Assembly: GCA_023014365.1 (NCBI GenBank)
Contig: JAEBUN010000032.1
Coordinates: 248,001 to 312,000, forward strand
Direction: 5' to 3'
Length of the DNA stretch: 64,000 nt
From: Lepiota brunneoincarnata
Lineage: Eukaryota > Basidiomycota > Agaricomycetes > Agaricales > Agaricaceae
Shown here: one piece after another, positions 10,341 through 21,301 of the stretch
Layout of the letters: each line of letters begins with the position of its first letter
Numbering within the stretch: the first letter of the stretch is position 1
The notes under the pieces: generated by a model
The model's database searches: none
What the model was told of the DNA's origin: nothing
Seen by the model: the letters and a program-made list of their open reading frames with translations, nothing else
Program-made: the position numbers and the translations under genes

Positions 10341-12301
10341 ATGGCGGGCGAGAGCCACACAAAACATACCCTCCTCGTCGCCAATCGCGGCGAAATCGCC
10401 GTCCGAATCATCCACACGGCAAGGAAACTCGGCATACGCACCGTGGGTGTGTACACGCCCGCCGACGCACTCGCGCCACACGTTACCCTCGCAGACATTT
10501 CTGTGCCTCTACCCCTCCCAACCACCACTTCCACCACTCCCGAAACACATTCAGCGAGCGGCTCCGGTTCGAATGACACCGATGCGAATGCAGCAACGAC
10601 AACGGAAGGGAGGGCATATCTTGATTCAAGTGCGCTCCTTGCAATATGTCGATCTCAGCGTGTGACGCTTTTACACCCCGGATACGGATTCCTCTCTGAA
10701 AATGCATCTTTTGCGCGAGAGGTTATTGATTCGGGTGTGACGTGGCTTGGGCCCTCTCCAGAGAGTATTATGCTCATGGGAATGAAGCACGAGGCGAGGC
10801 GGGTGGTGCGGGAGGTACGCACCAATTGTGCCGGCGATCCCAGTAATAGTAGGGTGGAGCTTGATGTGGTTCCGGGGTCGGAAGGGTTGGTAAGAGGTGT
10901 GGATGAGGCGGTGGATGTGGTTGAGAAGGTGACGGGGTTGCCTGTTGTGTTGAAGCCGAGTGCGGGTGGGGGTGGACTTGGGATGGTCGTTTGTGAGAAT
11001 TTGGAGGAGGTGAGGACGAAGTTTATGGGGGCGAGAGAGAGGGCTGAGGTATGTGGTATTCCTTCTTTTTTTGGGTTGGTTAGCTCCGTGGTTTATTGCT
11101 TGAGTGCGTAGAGCTTGTTCGGGGATGGTGGGATATTTATTGAGAAGTACGTTCCGAAGGCTAGGCATGTTGAAATTCAGGTATGGTCATTATTGTTTCT
11201 TTTTGCTTTCGTGTTTTCCTATTGATGCTCAGGTGTTTGGGGACGGCAAAGGAAATGTGGTACACATGAACGAAAGAGAGTGTAGTGTGCAACGTCGACA
11301 TCAGAAAATCATTGAGGAGAGCCCTAGTCCTTTTCTCGAAGCCCATCCAGGTCTGTGGTATGTCATTTATGACAGTTCGAGATCTAATCCAGGTCATGCA
11401 GGTCTCAGGGAGAAAATGTGCGACGCAGCCCTTGCCTTATGTCGCTCGATCAAGTACGAGTCCGCAGGTGCGTGGAACACCAGGATGTGAACTATCACTT
11501 GTACTCATTGTCACAAAGGAACGGTGGAATTTTTGGTGGACGATGAAACTGGCGCATTCTACTTCTTGGAGATGAATACCAGGATCCAAGTCGAACATCC
11601 CGTCACTGAAATGGTCCACGATGGCCTCGACCTCGTTGAGTTAATGATCAAGCACGGTATAGCGAAGCGGGATGGCACAAGTTCTGATGTCGACATGGAA
11701 CAAGCGACATACAACATGCTCAGGAAAACAGCGAAGGAAGAAGGGCGAGGGTATGTCATTGAGGGTAGAATCTATGCGGAGAACCTTGCTGAGGGATTTT
11801 TCCCTTCGCCTGGGTTATTACAGCACGTGGGATTGGCTGAGGAGCATCCGTGGTTGAGAACTGATGGTTGGGTGAATTTTTTCTCTTATTGAGCTTTGGA
11901 CGGACGTTCATCCGCTTGAATTGATCTCAACGGGAATGCATATCACGCCTCACTTTGATCCGTTGCTCTGCAAGATCATAGTGCACGGACGATCGCGCGA
12001 GGAAGCGATGTCCCGATTTGTACAGGCCCTTGAGGAGTGTAAGATCCACGGTCCGCCGAATAACATTGAGTATATGAAAGCCGTCGCCACGAGCCCGACG
12101 TTCAGGGAGGGGAAAGTCACCACGAGGTTCTTGGATCGTTTTCAGTATACTCCACGGTACGCAATTTCGCGGTCCTGTAGCATTGAGCCAACTGAAAATG
12201 TGATAGCGCCATGAAAGTACTTTTGTCGGGTATTGAAATGACGATTCAAGACCTCTCAGGACGTATGATCGGGAAAGGGATACCTCGGAGCGGACCAATG
12301 G
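10341..12301 (+). pseudogene. Biotin carboxylase / allophanate-hydrolase-2-like gene, 3' truncated
   Basis: The first exon (ATG at 10341) encodes HTLLVANRGEIAVRIIHTAR, then LHPGYGFLSENASFAREV and the ATP-grasp glycine loop KPSAGGGGLGMVV. Later exons give [59 protein letters not shown] and [20 protein letters not shown]. These are all core biotin carboxylase motifs, including the catalytic ERDCS-like and EMNTR(L/I)QVEH segments. After FREGKVTTRFLDRFQYTPR an intron leads to KVLLSGIEMTIQDLSGRMIG, the start of an AHS2/PxpC domain. The frame then ends at GPMDPT. A serine/threonine-rich insert interrupts the N-terminal half. Introns have GT-AG ends of 50-65 bases. The rest of AHS2, AHS1 and any biotin-carrier domain are missing where transposon DNA starts. 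The neighbouring LamB gene supports a 5-oxoproline or urea-carboxylase-like role. Confidence 0.85.
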
Positions 12302-12313
12302 ATCCCACATAGT

Positions 12314-12437
12314 CAACCTACAGTGTATCGAGTGAGTGGGGCCAGCAAAGACATACATAGTATTGAGTGAGTGGGGCTCAGTGGGCCCACTGAGACATAC
12401 ATTGTATTGAGTGAGTGGGACTCAGTGGGCCCGCTGG
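12314..12437. repeat. Subterminal tandem repeat at the gene-transposon junction
   Basis: Three degenerate units share TGTATCGAGTGAGTGGGG or TATTGAGTGAGTGGG followed by CTCAGTGGGCCC and AGACATACAT. They lie exactly between the broken AHS2 frame and the family-A LTR. Such arrays are common near the ends of DNA transposons, so this is probably the left end of the KDZ element. No matching inverted copy was found on the right. Confidence 0.6.
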
Positions 12438-12604
12438 TGTTATGATCCGTGCTCCTTCTGTATCCGAGGATAACTGGAGATGGCCTTCAATCACTCTAAA
12501 AGGTGTCCGAGACGGTTGGCCTTATAGAGCTTAGTGGATCGCGCTCAATGAGATAACGAGGGAAGACGCCAAGTTAAGGCAGAGAGGTAAACGACCGCTG
12601 TTAA

Positions 12605-12631
12605 CAAGATTAAAGCTTAGGGCTTTAATCT
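12605..12631. promoter_or_regulatory. Hairpin downstream of the TATA-like box of LTR A
   Basis: AGATTAAAGC and GCTTTAATCT form a 10-base inverted repeat around the loop TTAGG. It lies about 25 bases after GGTATATAAGGCC on the LTR's own (minus) strand, near a plausible transcript start. The same arrangement recurs in the copies at about 42,684 and 24,951. The role could be transcriptional, or in RNA packaging or termination; this is inference. Confidence 0.55.
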
Positions 12632-12762
12632 CTACTTGTACAGGCCTTATATACCTATGAGGTGCTATATACTCGTTATAGGTTACTTGGCTGTTCTACT
12701 GGTCGTCCGCAGTCCTGACCATGATGCACATCCTGGCTGATGGCATCCTAATGTTATTTATA

Positions 12763-13131
12763 TTACAATGAGTCAGTACTCTCGCTACTGCTGTGCGATG
12801 TTCCATCGCTTTCCTCTGACTCATAATCTCCTTCTCCCGATTGTATCTCCATGGAGTCCTCTCCGTTCTCGCTCTCCATTCTCTCAGTGCTTCCATCCGT
12901 ATCGGAGGTTGGATCGGTTGATCCATGGTTATTTTCTTCGTCCTCGGGGTATTCCAATATATCCTCCAAGGTTATCTCCATTCCTGCTTCTCTCGCCAGG
13001 TCCTGCATGGCGGTGTAGTATTTCCCTTCCTCGTCTTCGTACTCTTGTGCCCGTAGTTGGTCTGTAGTCTCCTGTACCCATCTTGTAAAGTCGAACAGTA
13101 ATTCTTGTTCCTCCCGGTCTGGACTGTTCAT
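12763..13131 (-). CDS. Acidic 122-residue ORF inside LTR A
   Basis: The ATG lies five bases into the LTR (TGTTATG). The protein begins MNSPDREEQELLFDFTRWVQ and continues with TTDQLRAQEYEDEEGKYYT and ITLEDILEYPEDEENNHG, ending in a Ser/Glu/Asp-rich tail. It is strongly acidic, with no membrane segment. The frame is also open in the copies at 42,843-43,211 and 24,451-24,822. Because a GTT codon precedes the ATG in frame, it could also be the C-terminal end of an internal gene reading into the 3' LTR. I do not recognise the family. Confidence 0.5.
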   Translation of the reverse strand: MNSPDREEQELLFDFTRWVQETTDQLRAQEYEDEEGKYYTAMQDLAREAGMEITLEDILEYPEDEENNHGSTDPTSDTDGSTERMESENGEDSMEIQSGEGDYESEESDGTSHSSSESTDSL

Positions 13132-13841
13132 AACAGCTGGGGTGGTCCATCATCCTATATAGCTCTGCTTGTGTGTTTGGGAAGCATGTCAGAGGGGCCC
13201 TTAGGATCCAAGGATCATGGAGGCATAGAATGCTGGGCTTGGAAGTGGATAGCAAGCAATTGCAGAGCAGTGGCATGGCATGAGACTAAATAAGAACATT
13301 TCCATGGATTGATTGCTTGACAAAAATTAAGTGATAATAGATATTTGACATAATGGAAGTGCCGAATGGTATTGGGTTAGGTGGCATGGGTGGCAATTTT
13401 GGGGTGGCATGAGTGAGGTGAATCAGTCTGGTTGGAAAAAGAAAGAGGGGGGTGTCTAATCAATGAGTGATGGATAAGGCAACAACAAGTCAAGGAAAGT
13501 GACAGCGAGAAAAAAGCCAGCATGGGGCGGTGGGCAGCACAGAATGAACATTGCTGAATGGTATGGGGGGTGGGTGGCATCAGTGGCAAGTTGGTTGCGG
13601 CACGTTGAGAAGAGTCAAAATGGCAGGACGATCAAGGCTACAGCAAGGAAAAGTTGGCATGCGGTGGCAGGTGGCATGAATCATGGCATTAATCAATCAG
13701 TAAATTGAGCTAATAATTTGTAAAAGAACATCCTCTAGTTTATGCATGGGAAAAGAAAAGTGGAACTGAGTTAGGCATAATCATCGGGATTCCCACATGT
13801 CTCAAAATCATGGGCAGTATAGCCCTTGGAGTGTGATGGAC

Positions 13842-16800
13842 CTACTTCCACATCATCACTTGGTAGAAGTTGGGATGAGGGAGGTAAATGGGATGGCAGA
13901 TGTAGTGCATGGAGCCCAAGGACAGGGGAGAGAGCTGATGAGGAGGATGTGTCTGAATTGTCAAATGTTTCCCCACCTTCAGTGTTATTCTCGTCTGGGA
14001 GAGTAGGGTGATTGAATGTTGAGTTATGGTTAATAGTGGTCCAAATAAATGCAACTCACAGGTACCTGGATTGCCAAGAACATTGGCAGCATTGGCAAGA
14101 AGGAGTGAATCAATGCTGCCACTGCTCACATCCATTTGTGGAGAGGGAGGTTGCACCATTTCCACCCTGTTCGGGGTGGTAATGGAGTTAGGGGAGGAGA
14201 ACATGTGGGTTCCAGTAGTGGGAGTGGCATTATCAAGAATGGTATGGGCAGCATTCGTTAACACAGATGAACTGAGGCTGTGGCTGCTTGAGTCTGAGCT
14301 GGAAGAGTGGACCTCAATTTGCAAACGGTAGTCAGAAAGACCCAATGTGTCAGATGTTTGACATTTGGACAGGGCAGCAGTGGCACTAGAATCAGCTACA
14401 GGTGGCATGGAAGAGTCTGGGAGTGAGACAGGGTGTAGGGCCAGAAGAGCAATGGAGGGTGAGATGTCAGATGATTCAGAAGAAGACATTGCAATGTTCT
14501 GAAATTGCACCTCAAGAGCCTGATGAATGGAGGGGGAGTGTGGACAACTTTGTAGGGCAGCTGTTGCATCAATGGGGTCCACAGAAGAAGATGATGACGA
14601 TGAGGTAGTTCCCATTCTTGGAATAGCAAGAGCAGCATCAACAGCAACAGGTTGCCAGGCAGCATGGCAAGAGTTAGAAGAATGGCCTGTGGTATCTTCA
14701 TGTCCAAGCTCCAAGCCGCACAATGCTGCTGACTGCGAGAGACTTAACATTGAAGTTGACAATTGTGGGGGGTTATTCACATTGATGCTGGGACCTGGGG
14801 GATAAGCATGGTGATATGCCGATTTCACGCCTATACATGAATTCCGTACTCTGGAACAATTCTCTACATAGAATCATTGGCTATATCATTAAAGAACCCT
14901 ATAGAGGATTGGTACTATGTCCCATAGTAGCCAGTTTGACCGAACTGAGGATATTCAAGCCTCAGAAGTGTTCAAACCAGCTCATTATCACTAAGCTTAG
15001 TGAACCAAGCTATCAGAACACTCTCCAGAGGGATTCCGGACTCTACATAGCCTATCGAGTATACTCCGGTTGCATCCAGGGACCTTATGAGCAGTTTTCT
15101 GATGAACTCGGATTTGTTGGAACCTAAAGAATGTACATAGTGGCTGTCGCAGGTGTATTACACCCATAGCAAGCCCAATAATGATGACTGGACCACAGAA
15201 TGGAACATCCAATGTTTGGGAGGCAACGCCCAATGCCCAAAACCCTAGCCATATCAAAGACTCATAATTAACAAGTGCTTTGTGGGTCCCAGCACCTCAG
15301 CATATTGCCTGACTGAGATTAATTACAATGGATCAAGGGATTGTCCATATGCCATACATTCCAATCATAATTGATCTGGAGGCTTAACATGCTTGCATGG
15401 ATGCAGAATAATGCAGACAAGCATGGAACACGTCTGGCTGGATTGCCATTTGTCAATCAGAGAAAAACCCATAACCCAGGGTGAGGTAGAAATGCTGCCA
15501 AACCTTCCAAAATATTCTGCAGTACCTGTAACAATTAAGCTTATTGTTTTCTATTTCATATTTACTATCTCTTGTATGTATCTAAACAATATAAATATGG
15601 TTGTGCTTGTTTGTGGAGAAGCAAGAGGTCTCACCCCCGCTTCCACATGCAAGTCTGCAAGCCGTGATCAAGAACAGTTTCAGAGGACTATTTAGTGTGT
15701 GTCGTTAAGTGTGATTTCTTCGGTTGTTGACCAACCCAGAGACAGAGACAGAGAACAGAGAACAGAGTTTAGAGTTCCAGAGTGCTAGAGACAGAGACAG
15801 AAACAGAGAACAGAGTTCAGAGACCAGAGACCAGAGACTAGAGACCCCACGCTTTGAATTGACAGGGATTGTCCTTTCACTGTTGCACCGTACAGCTAAG
15901 ATAACTTCAACAGCTGTTTGTTAACCTCTAAAAATACTATCCTCTTGAATTTTGCTGTCAGACACACCCCCAGAACACCCTAAAAGACGAAACTGTTCAC
16001 TATCTATCTCATACTACTTGTATTAACTTAAGCTTATCGAATTTTGACTAAGCTTAGTGAGAACAAGCCCTGTATCTATATTAAAACCCACAAATGTTTC
16101 CACCATTTCAATGGGAGAGAGGGTAAGTTTGGAAGTGTGCCAGGATATCAGCCAACTGTAATTCTGTCTGGCCAGGTTGGGTTGACTGGACTGAAAATGG
16201 GTGCAATGTCTCAGATGCAGGGAGTGGTGGCATGGTTGAATCTTGGCCCTTAAATTTCCCTTGGTGTAATGAGCAGTTGTAGCCAGAGTGAGGTACTTGA
16301 TAATCATTGTCCATGGCTTGCTGCAATTGCCAAATGTCACTCTCATTGAGATCAACACCCCATGTCCACTTCAGAGATGGCTCGTTTTGAAGGCATTGCA
16401 GCTGATTACTCGCATTTTCACGCACTATTTCAGCCAGTTGGCCATTTGTTAGTGTTTTCAGTCATGATGAGGACATTGGGTTTGGCAGTTTTGGAACATT
16501 ACACTTGGAGCGATGTGGAAGGGGGACTGAACCTTTGATTTTTGCTGCACCTTGAACATTCTCTGCCAGTATAGCCAATCTTGCCATGGCAGGCAGCAAT
16601 ATGCCATTGTTCTGGCTGTTGGTAGGACTTGGTATATGACCCAGCAAGGGTGCCTCCGCTTCTTTGAGAATGGACTTTTCATAAAGCTGGTTGAAAGCTG
16701 AGGCCCATCACATGATCAAGAGATGGGCATTTTCAGTTGAGGCCTCTGCGCTTTGTATGTTCACTTGGAGGCTATGCAAATGATGCAGGGCATCCATGGC

Positions 16801-17428
16801 AATGCGGTAGTACATCACACATCAGGTGCAATTATTGCTGGCATCTGGTAGAGGGGCAATAGGGTGCTTGTTAGATGAGGAGTATGGGGAAGATGTGGGA
16901 TTGTGTGACTCTGAAATGGAGGCATGATGCCACAGGCACTTGCAGAAGTTGTCCATTGAAATGAAATCTTCTTCACTTGGTGGTTGATCACATTCTCACC
17001 AATTGGCAAGATAGCTTGGGGCCGTGCTGGTTGGATGACATGGATGATTTCTGGCATCCATTGTCAAGAGCAGATTGGGGTCAAGAAGCACACTATCCTT
17101 ATCACCCATTTGATATTGGGCAAGGAACTGTGTGAGGGGTGGCACATTGAGAAGTTGCCCACTTGCCGCTGCCCTGCCAATCCAAATGAGGGAGAAATGC
17201 TAGGAGGACATAACTTCAGCATCTTGCAATAGTGAATTTGGTCAATAGGCATGGGCATACCAATTCTTGATTGATGCCTTGGGTAATCAATTCTTCCCTT
17301 TCACCTGTGTTGTTTTGAATAGCACACAATATTGCACAGAGGTGTGAGTCACAGTATGAGACTACTTCTTGAGGTGATGGTGGAGGTTGGGCTTGTGTGT
17401 TCTGGGAGCTGGGTGTGGTAGGCTGCAT
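13842..17428 (-). pseudogene. Low-complexity gene of the KDZ element, split by an LTR
   Basis: Downstream of the transposase on the same strand lies a series of open segments: 17,428-17,216 (MQPTTPSSQNTQAQPPPSPQ), 17,057-16,815, 16,682-16,458 and 16,425-16,111. After the family-B LTR (14,812-16,110) come 14,811-13,842. The last part is about 320 residues rich in Ser, Pro, Thr and Ala (for example TTSSSSSSSVDPIDATAA). The LTR interrupts it with a 4-base target duplication, so the two sides were once continuous. I cannot name a domain. Several stops break the 5' half. It resembles the repeat-rich accessory proteins carried by large basidiomycete transposons, but that is inference. Confidence 0.4.
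14812..16110 (+). mobile_element. Solo LTR, family B, in the KDZ element
   Basis: A 1,299-base LTR begins TGATATGCCGATTTCACGCC and ends CACCATTTCA, with a perfect 4-base target duplication ATGG (14,808-14,811 and 16,111-16,114). It contains the family's conserved ORF after ATGAATTCCG, the palindrome CTAAGCTTAG and a CAGAGA-rich variable stretch near 15,740-15,845. It belongs to the same family as the LTRs of the Ty3/gypsy copies at 25-64 kb. Confidence 0.92.
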
Positions 17429-17582
17429 GATATATGGTCTGTTGAGAGAGAATAGTCTTAAAGATCAGTACAAGTTGATAAAAAAAAGTTTGATAATGGT
17501 GCATCATGTGACCTTGTTATTATGTGCCATACATACAACATATAAGATTTTCCTATTATAATTCCCATTGCACCCCTGGGTC

Positions 17583-20500
17583 CTCTCAGATCACTGCACT
17601 GAATGCATAATTGGCACTGGTGGCCATGTTGGACCACATCGCGGCCTTTCTGGTGGCATAAGCCACAGGGCTGGCAGCAATAGTACTCTTTTTTCCCTGT
17701 TCCTCCCAAACTTGTTGAAGGTGAAGGAAAAAACGCACAGTCCATTGCATTTCATATTGGACCAGGATCAATTCCTCCTGCCACCATTGGGTTTGAGCCT
17801 GGGCATGGAGCCAATGTACACGTTGGACTAGGACAAGGCCATGTTACTCAGATTTAGAGCTAGGGTCATGCATGACTGATTACTTTGTGAAATGGGGTGA
17901 TGTACATTCCTTCAGTGCATCGGGTGAGTCTCATTTCCCTGCAAAATCAGATTGCCATATCCACAAAAGTCGAACTGATGATGATCCAGGTTGGTTTGGG
18001 TTGAGGAGTGCCATACTGCATTTAACATCGTTCCTGGAAAGGACTTGCAGTTTAGCCAAAGTTAAAGAATTGGCATGCAGCTGCAGTATTGCCACCTAGC
18101 ACTTTGAATATGCTTGGCAATGGAATGAAATTTGCGAATTGATAGCCACAATTGCATTGCGACTATGAGTTCGAATGGATTTCTGTCCAGCAACATGGAT
18201 TATGTGAGAATACTGAAAAGACTTTTTGGCAATGGTGCTACGAAGGCCGCTCAGATGCCGGAAGGCTTGCTGTTTTCAGAATACCAGTTCAATAGTGGAA
18301 AGTGCAGGGTCTGGGACTTCAAAGGTGGATGGCATGCAAATTGGGTGTTGTTCCACCAGTAACATGTTCGCCACTGAGAAAGCATTGTCATCATCTGTGC
18401 TGGTTGTGGCCGGTGCCATGGATGAATTGCCATCATTGTCCAAGTCATCAAATGCTTCCCAAGCATCAGTGTCACTATCCGTCACCACTACAGTCACCTG
18501 GTGTATTTTGAGATGGTGTTGCTTCATCTCCAGCTTGGCAACGTCATTTGCCAAGCTTTGCTACAATCACTTGGCAAGATCTTCTTGCAGCATATTTGAG
18601 CTGCCATGAATAATAGATTGCAGTTTGACTCTGATGGCTCCCCATTATCTCTGATATTCATGTGCAGTTTTTCTACAGCTAACAATTACTCACTGGTGTT
18701 CTTCAATCTCAATTGCCAATTGAACCCACTGCTCTGTTGGGGTGTATTCCTGCTCCTGGGTGGATGCCGCCTGCTGTCTGTGGCTGCCCTGCACACCCAA
18801 AATGTCCATGGCCTTTGGAGAGGCCAGATGGCAAGCCTTGGCAAATGTAATTGCCACTGTCCACTGCTGCTGATCGTTTTCACTAATACTCTGGCTCAGA
18901 GATTTAAAATAATTCCCTGCTGTCTTGCTTGTTGTTTTTGCCTCTGAATATCAGTCACACAATGCCGCTGCTGGGCCCATGCACATTAGAGATCCAATGA
19001 GAGCTGAAAACTTGATGAAATTTACTCACTGATATTAAGCATTTTCTTGTGATTAGACTCAGTGGCATAATCATCAATGGTTTTGGCATGATTTGCTAGC
19101 ATTGCCATTTGGAATGTTGGCAAAATGGCATTTAATGATGACCACAGTGATTCCAGAATCTCGCTGATGGTTATGCCACTTCCAGGGATGAAGGATGTTG
19201 CATAATGGAAAAAACATTCTGGTTGGTGGCTGTGGACATGGAACAATCCAATAGCTCAGTCTATGACAAGATCATTGGGTAGATATTGCCCAATCCTTTT
19301 CCGGAGATGTACCAAATATTGACAGGCAATGTCATAAATCAACATTGCCCCTTGGTCTGGATCAAGGTGTGTTGTAGCCAGGGATTGAAGTAGGACCCAA
19401 TCTACATTCTTTTGCTGTTCCCCTTTGAATAAATTGGCTATAGCATTGGGGGCGAAGCAACCATGTCATGCACAGGCAATGGCCACTATGCCAGTCACAT
19501 CACATGCTTTGGAGCTGACCATCACAAGCTCAATGGCACAGAAATGGTTCTGGCATGGAGCCTTCTATATTCATTTCATTGTCACTTAGTTTTATTGCAA
19601 CACATTGGTGGTAGCATATGACACTATCACATGTACTGTTCACATTTCAATGGCATTCTTCAGGAAATTCTTGTACTGGGCATGTGTGGAAAACATGCTG
19701 GCTCCTTCCAATAACCATGTATCTGAAGTGTTGTTGGGTTGCCACACATGGTCAGCCTTGAAATTGCTGTCAGCAACCAAGAATCAGCAGTATGCCCATC
19801 TAATAATGTTCATGATGATGTCAACACGAAAATGGCAAGAGAGGCATTCTTTATTTTTACTAACCTATTTGTATCCTCCTTCCAATCTGAGGGAAGATTA
19901 ATGCTGGGTTGGGGGCATGCCAGACAGAAATTTGCAAGTGTCCCTGGGTGTGTTGCTCCATCTGCTTTGGGCACACCATGGCCATGACCAGCCCACTTTC
20001 GCTTCTTTAACCAGTGCCAGAGCTGTGCCATACACACTAGTTCCTGATAAAAGTTTGGGACCTCTCCTGGTGCCATCGGTGATGTGAGCCTGCAGAGCTT
20101 CTGGAAATATTGATATGCCAAAGCCTTGCATTCCAAATTTTCAAGTCAGAAGTCTTCAAGAACATCAACCATGAATAAAGTCTGGCATTGAATGAAAGTC
20201 ACAGGCACAAGGTGGCAATACATCAAGTCGGCAATGACCTCCACCCTCCGGTGGCATGGGCAGGTAATGAGAGTGATATTGTGGATGCCATTTGTATGAA
20301 TGACCCTCACACATTGATTTTTCAGTGGATCCAGCTGGGGAATATATTTTTGTTTTCCAAGACCTGGTTGACCTGGAATGTGTCCATGGGATCCATCATA
20401 ATTTCGGTTTGTTGGTGCATTGGCCGCCTCACTGCTATTGTTCCCCAGATCATCCCACCAGCCATCCCTGAATGCAGGGCATATATTGTCTGTGCTTTCC

Positions 20501-21260
20501 CAACCATCCTGTTCAGGGGCAACCTTGTTCCCAAGTGGCACTGTACTGCCACCTTGTTCACCAGCTAGCAGTGTTTCTTGTTTGGCATTATCTGCAATTT
20601 GCTCACATAGCTCAAGCATTTGCATCTGCTTGCTAGGTTGTTCACATGTGGATGCCCCATGGTTGTGAGACACACGTATATATGTCCCCACTTCTGCCAT
20701 GGCAGCTGAGCGAAAAAACTTCCCTGTCCACTGTTCTAGCCGATGCAGAGGATTGTTGAAATGTGAGTGTCACATGCATATCCAGCATAACATCTTGGCC
20801 CCAAAGCAATCTTTACACCTCCAAATTGCCTTTCATCGCTTGGCACAATTTGAACACCTGCCACTGCCTGGAAACACCTCCCATGCAAGTTGTGCCACCA
20901 GCAAATCATCAGCATGCTTAACAAAATCTTCCATCCAGTTCTGTTGCTATATACCTCACACCATTGGATTTCCTCTGTTGGATGACTTGTAAGTGATGAC
21001 TGACTTTGTTTGAGCCAGCTTCCTTTGCATCCCCCTCCTCTATGTCAATGTTGCTCATATCTGGATGATTGTCAGATCCATCACATACTGTCGTGTTATC
21101 ACTTTTGGATGTGCTGCCTCCATGCTCTTCTGTGGCTCTTATGCCTGACCCAAAGTTGAACAGAACCTCAACCTCTGTCTTGACGGGCCCTTGGGCTGTC
21201 TCCATTGTTATCTCCTCATATGTCCAAGCATCAACAAGGTCATCAGCAGTTTTAACCACC
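17583..21260 (-). pseudogene. KDZ transposase with CxC2-like cysteine cluster, degenerate
   Basis: Read on the minus strand. The CxC2-like cluster (about 20,770-20,880) gives CSNCAKR, then KAIWRCKDCFGAKMLCWICM and HSHFNNPLHRLEQWTGKFF. The next segments are IHTNGIHNITLITCPCHRR (about 20,240) and LWHWLKKRKWAGHGHG with CLACPQPSINLPSDWKED (about 19,870-20,020). The catalytic KDZ region follows: LVADSNFKADHVWQPNN (about 19,760), HGCFAPNAI (about 19,460), LIYDIACQYLVHLRKRIGQY (about 19,300), MFHVHSHQPECFFHYATSF and IPGSGITISEILESLWSSLN. The C-terminal part MILVQYEMQWTVRFFLHLQQ with YATRKAAMWSNMA ends near 17,583. The order and motifs are those of basidiomycete KDZ transposases. At least two stops in the cysteine cluster are TGA where arginine (CGA) is expected. 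Start and introns are unresolved. Confidence 0.85.
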
Positions 21261-21301
21261 CACCCATCCTCTTTCCCATGCTTGTGTCACTTTGATGTTT
21301 T

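Larger units (their letters stand above)
12438..13135 (-). mobile_element. Solo LTR, family A
   Basis: A 698-base LTR with ends TGTTATG and CATAACA is flanked by a perfect 5-base target duplication GCTGG (12,433-12,437 and 13,136-13,140). A near-identical copy of 697 bases lies at 42,519-43,215, and a truncated one at 24,447 on the plus strand. Read on the minus strand it contains an acidic open frame at its 5' end, a TATA-like GGTATATAAGG and a hairpin. No internal retrotransposon sequence remains, so this is a solo LTR left by recombination. Confidence 0.9.

Noticed and set aside
12768..13067. Plus-strand frame opposite the LTR-A ORF (and the same at 42,848).
   Set aside because: It is the mirror of the acidic ORF; its Arg/Ser/Pro-rich composition follows from the opposite strand.
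15735..15845. Regular CAGAGA/ACCAGAG repeats as a CRISPR-like array.
   Set aside because: There are no spacers; it is a simple-sequence tract inside an LTR of a eukaryotic element.
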